DNA from: Arabidopsis thaliana
Taxonomy: Eukaryota > Streptophyta > Magnoliopsida > Brassicales > Brassicaceae
Reading direction: 5' to 3'
Assembly (NCBI RefSeq): GCF_000001735.4
Contig: NC_003070.9
Coordinates: 558,001 to 622,000 of the forward strand
Length of the DNA: 64,000 nucleotides
This document shows positions 1 through 12,418 of the stretch, in pieces. A program made the translations under genes and the position numbers. Below the pieces are notes generated by a model. It made no database searches. It was not told the DNA's origin and saw nothing but the letters and a program-made list of their open reading frames with translations. Position 1 is the stretch's first letter, and each line of letters starts with the position of its first letter.

Positions 1-106
1 AGAAAGTGAAGCTTGTGGTAAAGCATGGTGGGCAAACAAAGTAAAACATGATTTTGGTAGCTTACTCCCCCTGGAGAGATCAACCGGCGGACGAGGCACA
101 GTATTC

Positions 107-780
107 CTAGGTAAACTCAGCTGGAACATTAAATGAACATGGACAAGTCAAACAAAGGCAAAAAAAAAAAAACAGGTAGATGTGTGAAACAAACACTTGA
201 TTAATTACCATCACTTTATAATCTCCCGTTGATAGATGTGTGATGAAATTTTCAAAGCCGTGGGCAGGAGGATCAAGGCAGCATACAGAGCAATGCCACA
301 AGGCAGAATCCTCTGTTTCGAGAAGATATCTAACCGCCGAAGGGGGAGATGATAAGATGGATTCCACTGGAATAGAGTGCTCTCAGGGTGTCAGTAGGGA
401 CGTTCGCTAGTTTGCCAACAGCAGTGACGGTGAGAGGACCACAGTAGCCTTCATTCTCCAAAAGCCGTTTAATACTCGGACGGACCACACGAGGGTCACA
501 ACCATCTGGAACCGGAGAGTTAATGATGTCCCAAAAGACCAATGTTAAGCCTTAGCCTGCTTGTTCGTAGGCTTCTTCATCGTTCAAGACGAATCTTCTT
601 CTAAAAACCTAACCTAACCAAACCTAGGAAAAGAGATTGGAACACAGCCGAAATCGTGTATTTTCCGATGAAGAAATAGCGAGAGAGATCAGGAGCAAGA
701 AACTTACCAGAGAGATAAGGTTGGATCTCGCAATCGACTAGGACGCCTAGGGTTTCCAAAGTCCTAAATCGAAGAAAAAT
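107..780 (-). pseudogene. Decayed NYN-domain / C2H2-like zinc-finger gene fragment
   Basis: On the minus strand, 542 down to 330 encodes VFWDIINSPVPDGCDP and onward to HLIISPFGG. This resembles the start of plant NYN-domain proteins of the MARF1/limkain type (putative endonuclease or glycosyl hydrolase). The overlapping frame below 367 encodes ALWHCSVCC and GFENFITHLS, which look like the C-terminal zinc-finger-like part of the same family. The middle of the NYN domain, including its later acidic residues, is absent. An ATG at 580 opens MKKPTNKQAKA and stops one base out of phase with the NYN frame, so at least two frame disruptions plus an internal deletion are visible. A splice-donor-like GTAAGT at about 711 suggests a 5' leader exon ending near 712. 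The host gene therefore looks broken, although unusual splicing that rescues part of it cannot be excluded. The family assignment is from memory of motifs. Confidence 0.45.
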
Positions 781-3006
781 TTGAATATCGTCCCATTTAT
801 ATATATGGGCTTCGTTTTCATGGGCCTACAGTTTATATGAGTCGGCCTTGTGCAACACTGCATTTATCTTAAGGTTTTTTTATGTAAAGTAAAACCGGCT
901 AAATCATTATAAAACAAATTTTGGTTCGGTTTACATTAACTCCCAAGCAACAAATTCATTAATTAATTCTCAACGTAAAGTGCAAAAAAAAACACAAACT
1001 CCCTACTTAATAATATAAAGATTTCTTCTGACCTTTTGATCAACGTAACCTATAAAACCAACATCGTTGTGTTGTGATGATGAGGAAAAAAAGCTCGAAG
1101 TTTTATATAATTATAGAATCATGATCTGTTTGATCGACCAGAAATTTGCTTGACAAAAAATCCGAATATTTTTTATTTAAATTTTGTTCGCATTGAACTA
1201 AAAGAATTAAAATCTGACTGAATATTTTTGAATAAGAAAAGGATGTCATGACCACTGAACTAAAACGATATGTTTTCAAAGCCATTCAAAAAACACCATA
1301 ATTTATACATATTCCTTCTAGTTTAAGGCTTTTGCACACAAATTAAGAAAACATATAAATCTTATTTAATTTATCTTTTTTTTATAAAAACATCATTAAT
1401 TACAACTAATCCAACCAATAAAAAATATGATGTAAAATATAATTTGTTAAAAACTATTAAATATATTTAATATTTGCATAGAAAAGTGAAAACAACACTT
1501 CTATTGAAAAAAAAAAAAAAACTTTTAAAATACACTTAATTAGAAACAGAGGGAGTATAATAGAACCCATGTTATTCTAGAAAGGGATGAATATGAAAGG
1601 TATTTCTGGCTAACAAGAAATGTGTATGCATGCACTTGTTTGGTTGTTCCATTGATGGTGTTTGGTATCAATGAAAATTGAATATATATAAAAAATCAAT
1701 AGACATTTGAACATATTATGGGAAATAAGATTATATTTATATGCTATCTTTTTTCACCTTTTCTGGTTGGTCCACTGACATGAACAATCTCTAGATAAAT
1801 TTATGTAGAAGAAACAAAAAGAAATGACAATTTCATTCCTTATCCCTCCCTCGGTCGATGATGCAAGTGTAATATGGATAAGAATGCCCATTCTCTGTGT
1901 CATCTTTTTCCTTTCGCTTTCTTTCTTTTTTATTAGAAAAACCAAACATAACTTTTTATTGGATCATAGTGGAACTGAATTCTGTTGAAATGTTCATTTC
2001 GTATATTTGTTGAGCTTTTTTTCTTGGTTGAAGTGATTTAAGTACTTTTTCTGTTACATAAAATGATGGGAATTAACAAGCAATAAAATGAAGATCTTAT
2101 CAGCTAATAATGTCAACATCATATGAACATGATGGTGGTGGATAATGTTTAACGTTATAACTGCTCCCTCCTTTTTATCTTAAGGACCCAACCAATGTTC
2201 ATTATTAGCCCCTCCTTTGTTTTCAACACTTTGCTTTATTCACAATCAACCAATAATACTCTATAAATTTCATTATTGTACTCTGTTATTCTATTTAAAT
2301 TTCATAATATAAACACTTTATTCGCCATATACACCTTATTAGTATTACAGAAGAGGTTAAAATATATATGCAAGATATCTCGTGCTCAAAAGTAATGGGT
2401 GTACACTTGTTATCCATATTCTCGGAAGAATAATAAAATATTAAATTTTCTTAAACATACTACATATAAAGACAAAATATGTATATGGTTATTAATCTCA
2501 TAAGACAATGAATTTATGCAACATACAAATATTAACTAAGAGAAGTATAGTATTAAGTTTACAATCCAAAAAAAAGAAAAAAAATCCAAGAAGACAGTAA
2601 TATAACAATGTATATCCAAGAAATTCATTAAACGATTTATTATACAGGTAAATATATTTATAATATTTCACACGTAGACTCTAATAAAAAAAGGTTCCAC
2701 CAATCAAGACAAGGTAAGGACACACCGCAAGTGGACTTTTGACTCCTTTTTCCCCCTTTCTTATTTATTGATTTTGTAATTACTAATCAGAACACTGGCA
2801 CATACATTGTGCTCGCTAAAGTATTTTTGGGGAAATATTGATTCAGGCAAAGTAGTAGTATTTACTTTTTCACAATATATTAAAGTAGTCTATAGTACTC
2901 GAATATGAGGTAGAGTGAAACAAAAAGTTTGCGAAACTCATTGTGCTAGCTTCATATATGCTCGACTTTTTGACAAAATAAGTTCTGATGAATTTCAATA
3001 TAAGGT
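781..3006. other. Intergenic, AT-rich
   Basis: Between the NYN fragment and the 3' end of ENT8. It contains one MITE-like element at about 1305-1560 and homopolymer A/T tracts. I see no convincing coding sequence; short ORFs here have no recognisable domain. Confidence 0.6.
1305..1560. mobile_element. Non-autonomous MITE ending in the CTCCCTC(C/T)GTTT motif
   Basis: The right end reads AGAAACAGAGGGAGTATA, the reverse complement of the TACTCCCTCTGTTTCT terminus common to a widespread family of plant MITEs. The left end, at about 1308, is a degraded copy (TATTCCTTCTAGTTTA). The interior has the AT-rich body I associate with this family: a TTTTGCACACAAATTAAGAAAAC block, an AAAACATCATTAATTA block, and TTTGCATAGAAAA. 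There is no coding capacity, so it would depend on a transposase elsewhere. The diverged left terminus suggests an old insertion. I do not name the family with certainty, and the boundaries are accurate to about 10 bp. Confidence 0.6.
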
Positions 3007-4382
3007 TCAGATGAGCCAGAGCCAACCAATAACAGAGCCACAAACAAGACCTAGTCCTAGAAAAACAACCATGAAGATGGCTGCAAGTTCTGCTTCTGAT
3101 GCATGAACCGTTTTGGGAGCCATGATCATGAGCACGCTAGTGAGGTAGCCGTTGGTAAGACCTAGCATGAACGTCAAGACAACCACTGGCACTTCTGTTC
3201 TTAACCATTTTGGTCCACGTAGACATGCAGAGAAAAGAGGATAAAAGAGAAGCCTAACGATACAAGCCCATGTAGCCGATTTTATACTTTGCCATAGATA
3301 GAGTGCGGTGAGTGACTTGCCTACGAAATCCGATATGTTGTACACAGTGATGAGCAAAATGGGATACCAACTTTGGAGAAGTTGGGACTTCAAATTCTCA
3401 GCTATAAATCCTGGAAATATCGATAAGGTAACAGAGTAGATTATTAGCATACCCGAAGCTGGCCACTTGATTTTCCTCCCAACCATCCATATTGTCAGAG
3501 TCGAATGCAAAGGTTGATGAAACTTGAGGTGTTGTTGCATTACTGGTAGCTTGTGTAGCACGTTACAAGAAATGAAGCAACATAGGAGGATGGTAGAGCT
3601 GACTATGAAATAGGAATGAGCACTGGTTCGCATCCCCTGCGGTGTTTGTGGCAGCGAAGCTTTAGTCGCAATCCTAAGGAGGGAGATGATAATACCTAGC
3701 AAAAACAGAGATAACCTAATAAGCTTTTGACAAGTTCAATGACTCAACTCATTGGCTTAACTATATATCTAAGTATAAGCTCAAAGTTGTGAGGATTTCA
3801 AATCGGAATTGTGAAGAAACCAACACTAGCCTATACAAAACATGTGTCATTCTGTTTAATTTACAAGACTAACGTTTTACATAAGAGGAAACTAGGTTTA
3901 CCTGAAGAGGCAGTGCCGGCAAAAATTGCTTGCATGTACTGTCTAGGAAGCTTTCCGGCTGAACCAATCAAACTTCCTCCAACCACTCCATCAGCTAAAC
4001 CACAGAGTACGACTGATCCAACCATCAACATGTAAGAAACATTCTCACCCTTTTCACCTTTCCAGACCCAATCTATAAGGGGAGAAATCATCATGGCGAT
4101 GATGAACATGGAAAACCCCAAGTTCATCCTCACTCTGTAGCTCATCCTTGTGTTCCAAGTCATCATCAAAACCAAAACAAGAACCGAACAGCTCATGTAA
4201 GCCACAGTGAAAGTCTTCTCTACATGCTTGTCCGGGTACAAGTAGCCAAAGTAATCAACGGCAGTGATCAAAGCGTTCCATGGTATTAAACTACCAGCAC
4301 CCAACAAGAAATGGATCACGTACGCAACTCTATAAGCGTCTCTTGTCTCAACTTCATCAACAATCACTTTCTCATCAACCAT
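3007..4382 (-). CDS. ENT8: Equilibrative nucleoside transporter 8 (SLC29 family)
   Basis: Integral membrane transporter of nucleosides, by family. Two exons: 4382-3902 and 3695-3007. They join at phase 1 to rebuild TASSG|IIISLLR and give 389 residues, the length I recall for AT1G02630. The start MVDEKVIVDEVETRD is chosen over an in-frame Met 27 codons upstream because homologues begin in this region. Early in the protein HFLLGAGSLIPWNALITAVDYF matches the conserved SLC29 segment around the first transmembrane helix, and the C-terminus ends in a hydrophobic helix (FMVVFLGLGLVCGSVIGWLWLI). Roughly eleven hydrophobic stretches are visible, as expected of an ENT. The single intron (3696-3901) has a GTAAAC donor and a GCTAG acceptor. 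Confidence 0.93.
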
Positions 4383-5297
4383 TGTAACTCCCCTTTTTTC
4401 TCTCTTGATCTCACTACTTTGCGTTCTTGAAATCTTTCCGATGTTGGTTTCATTATAAAGCAAGTGAGTGTGATAGGGATTTGATTAGATGGTTGTGAGA
4501 TTTGGTGGTAGCAAGACCAACACGAGTCACATCTTAGCATTATATATTCGGGATTACGATTCTTTGATATGGCTCTAGAGATCATAGCTAGTAGTACAAA
4601 GACACACAAGACTGTATGTTTTTTGGTGGGACACAAAACAGATGGGTTAGGATTAAAGTTACTACTTTAATTTGTTCATGAAATTGGTCGGGACTCTTCT
4701 TTTCAGTACCCTTATATTCCATTGACTACTTTCATTTCTTCTTATGATCAATGCGTTACTCAAGGGTTTTCCCACTCAAAACTTAGAACATACAAATTCT
4801 GTGGTGCTAATTAATTAAGTTACAGTCCGTGGCGTTTTGTTTTTAATTATATGGTAAAAATAAAGTTTTGGAAGTTTTATTGCTGATTAGGTGTTTCCCA
4901 AGGATCGCAATAACCAATAATGAGTTATTACTTTAGTAGTAATAATTTCATAATGAACAGTTGAACACCGAAGATATGAGCCAATAGAGTGTGAGATTTG
5001 GGACACCGAAGTAACAAGAGCACAAGTTGCTGTCTGTTTCCGACACACCATGCCCATACTTATACTACTATTTCTTTTTTCAATTACTTATTACGTTGCC
5101 TTCTTCTTCGTGACCTCTTAGTCGCTCGAATAAAATTTAATTTATCCTTTCCTATTCTCACGGTTTTTATCTGCCTTTATTCACGGTTTTGTTTTTCAAA
5201 TTGTGGTCATCTTTTATTATTCAAAATATGTATAAAAGGATCATACAAACCATATGCAATGAAAACGGTAAATCCAGACTAAACTTTTCTAAAAAAT

Positions 5298-5425
5298 CAA
5301 ATTAAACACTATATATATTGACTAAAACATTAATATTCAACCAGAAAAAGATTCTTACAAGGGTAATTAAACAAATTAAACAGTATGTATTGACTAAAAC
5401 ATTAATACTCAACCAGAAAAGATTC
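5298..5425. repeat. Imperfect tandem duplication, period about 74 bp
   Basis: The block beginning CAAATTAAACACTATA and running through ATTGACTAAAACATTAAT to CAACCAGAAAAAGATTC (5298-5354) is repeated at 5372-5425, with TATATA changed to TATGTA and a few other differences. It is non-coding. Confidence 0.75.
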
Positions 5426-6171
5426 GATCTATACTTGTTCTAACATTGTATATAATTGATTATCCGCAAAATTTGTTCCACATCCATTTACTCTGCTCAA
5501 AGGATGCAATAGTACAAAAAAATTACTCCTCTATTATAAATATTCGCATATCTACATCTATATAAGAAATGATTCGTGCAATTCCACTTCACCGGCCACA
5601 TGTATGTAAGAAAAAAGAACAAAAATAAAATAAAGATCGTTAAGGAATTTAGAATGGTGTGACATCTCGTACAAGCCAAGTTAATTTGTTTACCTGTCAA
5701 GTGGGAAACAAAAAGTTCTGTTAGAAAAAAAGAAAACTAATTGCAAAACAGATTGCTTCAGATATAAACCAACATTTTTCTTTCTTACGATGAAAACCTA
5801 ACATAATAAAACGAAATTCAAGTAACTAATTATATGATTAACAAAGTCGAATTATAATCAAATCTATTTAACTGCACATAAAAAAGTCTCTTAAGAACCA
5901 GGACCCACATAGTGACAACTGTCTTCCAACACTTTCTAACCATTTACATATCCAAAATGGCAGGTTAGTTCACTCATCAAATCTCTCAACTTGTCTTCTC
6001 CTCAAATTAAATGTAAATTTAAATATAAAACCAATTCTTTATATCTAAATATGTTTGGTTTCGAAATATTCATATATATTAAAGAAAAATGATATTTCCT
6101 TGATAGAGTAAAGAAAATTCACGAAGAGAGCTCTACTCATTATCTTTATCATACCATTATCATTGCCTCTC

Positions 6172-6179
6172 TATATAAA
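6172..6179 (+). promoter_or_regulatory. TATA box of BXL2
   Basis: TATATAAA lies 121 bp upstream of the BXL2 ATG. Transcription would start about 30 bp downstream, near 6205, giving a leader of roughly 90 nt. Confidence 0.6.
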
Positions 6180-6292
6180 CATAACACGCAAACTTCACTC
6201 TCACAAGTCTTTCATCACATTTCCATTTTTCTCTCTTCCATAAAACCCAAAAGAAACTAGGAAGAGGAGTAAATAATATTTGTTTTAAAGAA

Positions 6293-9200
6293 ATGATTCT
6301 CCACAAAATGGCGTTCTTGGCCGTTATTCTCTTCTTCTTGATAAGCAGCAGCAGCGTTTGCGTTCATAGCCGTGAAACGTTTGCTTGCGATACAAAGGAC
6401 GCAGCAACAGCTACACTGAGATTCTGCCAGCTTTCAGTTCCTATACCGGAGAGAGTCAGAGATTTGATCGGACGGTTGACATTGGCCGAGAAAGTGAGCT
6501 TGTTAGGGAACACTGCGGCGGCGATACCACGTCTAGGAATCAAAGGGTACGAGTGGTGGTCGGAGGCTTTACACGGCGTTTCAAATGTGGGACCCGGTAC
6601 TAAGTTCGGTGGGGTTTACCCTGCAGCCACCAGTTTCCCTCAAGTCATCACCACCGTTGCTTCTTTCAATGCCTCCTTGTGGGAATCCATCGGACGGGTC
6701 AGATTATTTCTTTCTCTCTCTTTTATCCATTAAGTTAAAAACACCTATTTCAATTATTTTTGTGTGTGCCCCCGATCTAACTACTAAATACTTTTCACTA
6801 TTTTCTCTGTGAAAATGACGTAAGTAATAATGTTAATTATATATATATACAGCTCACATTTATTATGTATTTAATTACCTCTAGTGCGATTTATATGTAA
6901 AACACTTTTACTGTATCGAAATATTCTCTTTTATCGGAACTAATATTCGTTTTTTGTTTTTTATTTTTAAAATAACTTATATACAATTGTGATATTTCGA
7001 CACTTCTCATGTTCTGATTTTGTCCGGTACTTCATGCAAATAAACATACGCACGAATCTCTTATTAGCCTACCGCTATTGAAAGTAACTTTTCTTAAATA
7101 AAACTAATTTATTTAAAGTAACTTACATTCTGCTCTTGGTTTCGTTTTTATGCCATCTCCAATTTACGACAAAGATCTGATTCTAACAATTTTTAACTAA
7201 TTTGAATACTTAATGATATTTATAGTTAATCAGATAACATATTAAAAAATAACACTGCTCTATTTTAATATTTATTAAAAAGGTGAAATGAATATGAACT
7301 TATCGTACGCTTTTCGCTAAAATCGAGGCAAGCCGCAAGTTGCATACGATGCTCTCAACTTGCAACATTAGTCATGCGCATTTTATCATTAACAATTAAC
7401 CACGACTAAGTTACGCTCTTGGGGATTCGCAGGTTGTGTCAAATGAGGCCAGGGCCATGTACAACGGTGGAGTTGGTGGGCTTACGTATTGGAGCCCAAA
7501 CGTTAACATATTGAGGGACCCACGTTGGGGACGTGGACAGGAAACTCCCGGTGAAGATCCAGTAGTAGCCGGTAAATACGCAGCGAGCTACGTCAGAGGG
7601 TTACAGGGAAACGACCGTAGCCGGTTAAAAGTAGCTGCTTGTTGCAAACATTTCACAGCTTACGATCTCGATAACTGGAACGGCGTCGACAGATTCCATT
7701 TCAACGCTAAGGTTTAATTTAATCTTTTATTCTTTGTCTTGCTTCAACTTCTTTCTTTGTTCTCACGTGTTTGGTTTTGATAGGTAAGCAAGCAAGACAT
7801 AGAAGACACGTTCGACGTACCGTTCCGTATGTGTGTTAAAGAAGGTAACGTTGCGAGCATTATGTGTTCGTACAATCAAGTTAATGGTGTTCCTACATGT
7901 GCTGATCCTAATCTCCTCAAGAAGACCATACGCAATCAATGGGGTCTCAACGGGTAAGATCACGCCACGTCAGCTCAAAACATTCCGTATATGTAATTTA
8001 GAATTTCGTTGACCGTTGATTTTTTTTTTTTTCTGCAAACAGGTATATCGTGTCTGATTGTGACTCTGTCGGTGTTTTGTACGATACCCAACATTACACT
8101 GGTACTCCTGAAGAAGCTGCCGCTGATTCCATCAAAGCTGGTAAATAAAATTATTGATTTTTAGTAGAAAATTAAAATTGAATATTTTTCCTTAAACTAA
8201 CCAATCTTGTGTGTTGATTGTGTAGGCTTGGATTTAGATTGTGGGCCATTTCTAGGAGCCCATACAATCGATGCGGTGAAGAAAAACTTGTTGCGTGAGT
8301 CCGATGTTGATAATGCCTTAATCAACACGCTAACAGTCCAAATGAGACTAGGAATGTTTGATGGCGATATAGCGGCTCAACCGTACGGACACCTTGGACC
8401 GGCACACGTGTGTACACCGGTTCACAAAGGACTAGCTCTCGAAGCAGCTCAACAAGGAATCGTCCTACTCAAAAATCACGGCTCGTCTCTACCTCTCTCA
8501 AGCCAACGTCACCGAACTGTCGCCGTAATTGGACCTAATTCAGACGCTACGGTCACAATGATTGGTAATTATGCAGGGGTTGCTTGTGGATATACCAGTC
8601 CGGTTCAAGGTATTACCGGTTATGCTCGAACCATTCATCAAAAGGGTTGCGTGGACGTACACTGCATGGATGATAGATTGTTCGATGCCGCGGTTGAAGC
8701 GGCTCGTGGAGCTGATGCGACGGTTCTTGTGATGGGTTTGGATCAGTCTATTGAAGCGGAGTTCAAGGACAGAAACAGTTTGCTTTTGCCTGGGAAACAA
8801 CAAGAGCTTGTCTCTAGAGTTGCTAAGGCCGCTAAAGGCCCAGTTATCTTAGTATTGATGTCTGGTGGGCCTATCGATATATCTTTTGCTGAGAAGGATC
8901 GGAAAATTCCAGCGATTGTTTGGGCCGGGTATCCGGGTCAAGAAGGTGGTACCGCAATCGCCGATATCTTATTCGGCAGTGCTAATCCCGGAGGAAAGCT
9001 TCCGATGACTTGGTATCCGCAAGATTATTTAACCAATTTACCAATGACAGAAATGTCGATGCGGCCGGTCCATTCGAAGCGGATCCCGGGTCGGACTTAC
9101 CGGTTCTACGACGGTCCAGTTGTTTACCCGTTCGGGCATGGTTTGAGTTACACGCGCTTTACTCACAACATAGCCGACGCGCCAAAAGTGATTCCTATAG

Positions 9201-9580
9201 CTGTTCGTGGAAGAAACGGCACCGTTTCAGGGAAATCAATCCGTGTGACGCACGCTAGGTGTGATCGTCTCTCTCTCGGAGTCCACGTGGAAGTTACTAA
9301 CGTTGGCTCGAGAGATGGGACGCACACAATGCTTGTGTTCTCGGCTCCGCCGGGTGGAGAATGGGCTCCGAAGAAACAGCTGGTTGCTTTTGAGAGAGTA
9401 CACGTGGCGGTTGGGGAGAAGAAGCGTGTGCAGGTGAATATACACGTGTGTAAGTATTTAAGTGTAGTGGACCGAGCCGGGAACCGAAGGATTCCGATCG
9501 GTGATCATGGGATTCATATTGGAGATGAGAGTCATACGGTGTCGCTTCAAGCTTCTACTCTTGGAGTCATCAAGTCTTGA
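6293..9580 (+). CDS. BXL2: Beta-D-xylosidase 2, glycoside hydrolase family 3
   Basis: Secreted GH3 enzyme that trims xylosyl (and possibly arabinosyl) residues from wall polysaccharides. Five exons: 6293-6697, 7433-7711, 7784-7953, 8043-8140 and 8226-9580. They total 768 residues, matching my recollection of AT1G02640. The N-terminus ([21 protein letters not shown]) is a signal peptide. Exon 4 encodes [15 protein letters not shown]; Asp290 in VSDCDS is at the position of the GH3 catalytic nucleophile. GH3 landmarks include SEALHGVSN near the start of the mature enzyme and [15 protein letters not shown] in exon 2. The large last exon carries the GH3 C-terminal domain ([20 protein letters not shown]) and the fibronectin-III-like domain (LVAFERVHV). 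Intron 1 is long (735 nt). The start used is MILHKMAFL; the inner Met6 would also leave a working signal peptide. Confidence 0.95.
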
Positions 9581-10703
9581 CTCTGTTTTTTTCTTTTCAC
9601 TTTTCTTGTTGTTCCCAAAATATTTTTAAGAGATTTTAATGTTTCTAACGAAACGAATTTGAAAAAGGAAATACAAAACTAGAAGAAAATCTGTTTCTTA
9701 TAATTCAAAAGATGTATTTAAAATTGAATTGTATGGCCTCGGATTTTTTAAAATAAAGGTTGTTTTCGGAATTCTTTTCTTGTTCATTAACAATGTAAAG
9801 CACAAATACAAAAGTAGAAGAAAATTTTCAACTAGTTTATGGATGTGTAACATATTCTCCTCTCTTTTTTTTCTATCTACTTCTATATGTTCCTCTTATT
9901 ACTATTTTAACACCATTCAAACCTTTAATTTACATGGATCCTATTCCTATGTATATTGTACACACATATAATCTACTTAGATTTAATTTTTGAAAAATGT
10001 ATTAGTTGGATCTATGTATTGCAGATTCTGTGGACTACTCTACGGAAATATATACACAAGTATATGATAATACAAACACTTTTGCTAATTATGTCTAAAG
10101 ATTGTCATTAATCTTCTTAGAGTATGATGAAAGAAATCTATAAAAAATACAAATGAGCCTTGTGTTTTTGTCAACATACACATGTGCATTCATTGATAGA
10201 CATTTGGTAAATCCAAAAGCAAAGTGCATTAATTTAAACAGAACTTTTAACAAAAACAAAAACAAGTAACGCTAGTCTACGACGGGGCAATAAACAAATA
10301 GTAGAAAACACGAGTCTTTTTGGCTTCGAGAGAAAGACTTTGTTTTTTCTTGCATAAACGTTACGATAATTTCAAATTGTCAATCCTACTTTTAAGTAGA
10401 ATTTGTAATCACTCAATGGTCGTCAATACATTGTCCACATTCGACCTATTGAAGGAAGATTAATTTAGCTATAAGCTTTCAAGGGCAAATCCGTCAGTCT
10501 AGCTTTCTTTTATCTACCTCTGTTATCAAAAGCCCTCTCGTATTTAAGATGATTGACTTCACATGATTTTCAACTCTCTATCATCTTTCCAGTTTCCCAC
10601 CTATCTCTCTCACCTTTAAATTCACTGTGTATTAAGGAAAAAAACAGAGACTTCGTCTTCTCATTGCTTTTCCGGAGAATTTGAGAACCAGAAAACTACT
10701 GCA
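9581..10703. other. Intergenic: BXL2 3' flank and TPR-gene promoter
   Basis: AT-rich sequence of 1.1 kb with no domain-bearing ORF on either strand. The last 100 bp are pyrimidine-rich leader sequence in front of the next gene. Confidence 0.5.
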
Positions 10704-12418
10704 ATGGCGATTCATCCTTGGTGGAAACGTAACAGAAAGGTAAATACTTCAACCCATAAATCAAACTTTTGCTCTTAGGTTTATCGAAATATATATCATC
10801 TTCAATGTGTACAAAACTGTATCTGATTCAGAAAGTGGACAAGTACATGAAGAATGCGAAGGATTTGATAACCAGCCAAGATCCAAACGACATCGTATCA
10901 GCTCTCAGTCTCTTGAATTCAACGCTTTCTATCTCTCCTCACCACGAACTCGCTCTGGAACTCAAAGCCAGATCGCTTCTCTACCTTCGTCGTTTCAAAG
11001 ACGTGGCCGTTTTGCTTCACAATTACATTCCCAGTCTTAGAATCGATAACGAAGATGTCAGCAGTGTCTTCGCCGCTTCATCGGAGCTTTCCTCTCTCAT
11101 GCTTCTTCTTCCGAGTGGCTCACCGAGTCATGACTCGTCGTTCAAGTGTTTCTCTTATTCCTACTTGAAGAAGAAGGTCATGGCAGGGTTAAGTAATAAT
11201 TCTCAAGTACAAGGGCAATGGAGGTATTTCATTCTTTTTAATTATGACCCGAGTTTGTGTTGACCCGACCGTAACTGATTCGGATCTTCCCTTCTCTGTG
11301 GCAGATACTTGGTTTTGGGCCAAGCTTGTTACCATCTGGGTTTAATGGATGACGCGATCATCCTACTCCAAACCGGTAAACGCCTAGCCACGGCGGAGCT
11401 CCGCCGCGAAAGCATTTGCTGGTCCGAAGATAGCTTCAACCTTTCCACCTCCGAATCTCAGCCACAACCAATCACCGAATCCGAGATCGTATCGCAAATG
11501 CTCTCCCAAACCAAGCTCTTCCTCCGACGGCGCACAGCGGCGCTCGCAGCACTTGACGCCGGTCTCTACTCCGAATCCATCCGCCATTTCTCTAAGATCA
11601 TAGACAGCCGTCGTGGTGCACCGCAGAGTTTCCTCGTCTATTGCTTAATTCGTCGCGCCTTCGCCTATAAATCCGCCGGCCGAATCGCGGATTCCATCGC
11701 CGATTGCAACTTAATCCTAGCCCTAGAACCGTCGTGCATAGAAGCTTTAGAAACCAGAGCTGAATTGTTCCGATCGATACGGTGTTTCCCCGACTCGCTT
11801 CACGATCTCGAACACTTGAAACTCCTCTTCAATTCAATTTTACGTGACCGGTCATTAACCGGCCCGGTTTGGAAACGGCATAATGTCCGGTACAGAGAAA
11901 TCCCGGGAAAATTATGTGTATTGACCACTAATATCAAACAAATGAAGGAGAAAATTACAAACAGAGAAAACGGCAATGAGGATTATTACTCATTGATGGG
12001 AATTGAACGTGGGTGCTCGAGATCGGAGCTGAACAGGGCTTACTTGTTACTGAATCTAAGATATAAATCGGAGAGATCAATGACGTCTATAGACCGGTTC
12101 GATATAATCGATGAGCAAGAATTAGTTTCGGTTAAGAACCGAGCGAGAATGTCAACGTTGTTACTCTATAGATTGATCCAGAAGGGATATTACGCCGTAT
12201 TGAGTGACATTGAAACCGTAGAAGCGGACAAAGCGGTTGCAATCGATAATCGACGGATTGAAACGCCGATGGATGGTAATAAAGCGGTGGCAATGACGGT
12301 TGTGAGGAAGAGTAACGACAAGTTAGATGTGGTGGTTAAAGGAGTGTTTTGTAGAGATATGGCGGCGGTTGGGAGTTTGATTTCCCGTGCCGGTTTAAGA
12401 CAACCAATTACGGTTTAG
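10704..12418 (+). CDS. TPR protein with a degenerate C-terminal J-like domain
   Basis: Three exons: 10704-10739 (a 36-nt first exon encoding MAIHPWWKRNRK), 10832-11223 and 11305-12418, giving 513 residues. This agrees with AT1G02650 as I recall it. Helical repeats resembling tetratricopeptide repeats run through most of the protein (for example LALELKARSLLYLRRFKDVAVLL, AALAALDAGLYSESIRHFSKII, RRAFAYKSAGRIADSIADCNLILALEP). Near residues 365-410, EDYYSLMGIERGCSRSELNRAYLLLNLRYK aligns with helices I and II of a J domain. The HPD tripeptide needed to stimulate Hsp70 ATPase is absent (RYKSERS stands where HPDK is expected). TPR-J proteins are usually Hsp70/Hsp90 co-chaperones; without HPD an Hsp70-activating role is doubtful, so scaffold or client binding through the TPRs is the more cautious inference. 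Confidence 0.85.

Larger units (their letters stand above)
4383..6292. other. Divergent intergenic region between ENT8 and BXL2
   Basis: About 1.9 kb serving as upstream region for both ENT8 (-) and BXL2 (+). It contains a tandem duplication at 5298-5425 and the BXL2 TATA box at 6172. The open frames here are short and AT-biased, and I do not support any as a gene. Confidence 0.6.

Noticed and set aside
4998-5282. 94-codon plus-strand ORF between ENT8 and BXL2
   Set aside because: Hydrophobic AT-driven composition, no conserved motif, no splice or promoter context.
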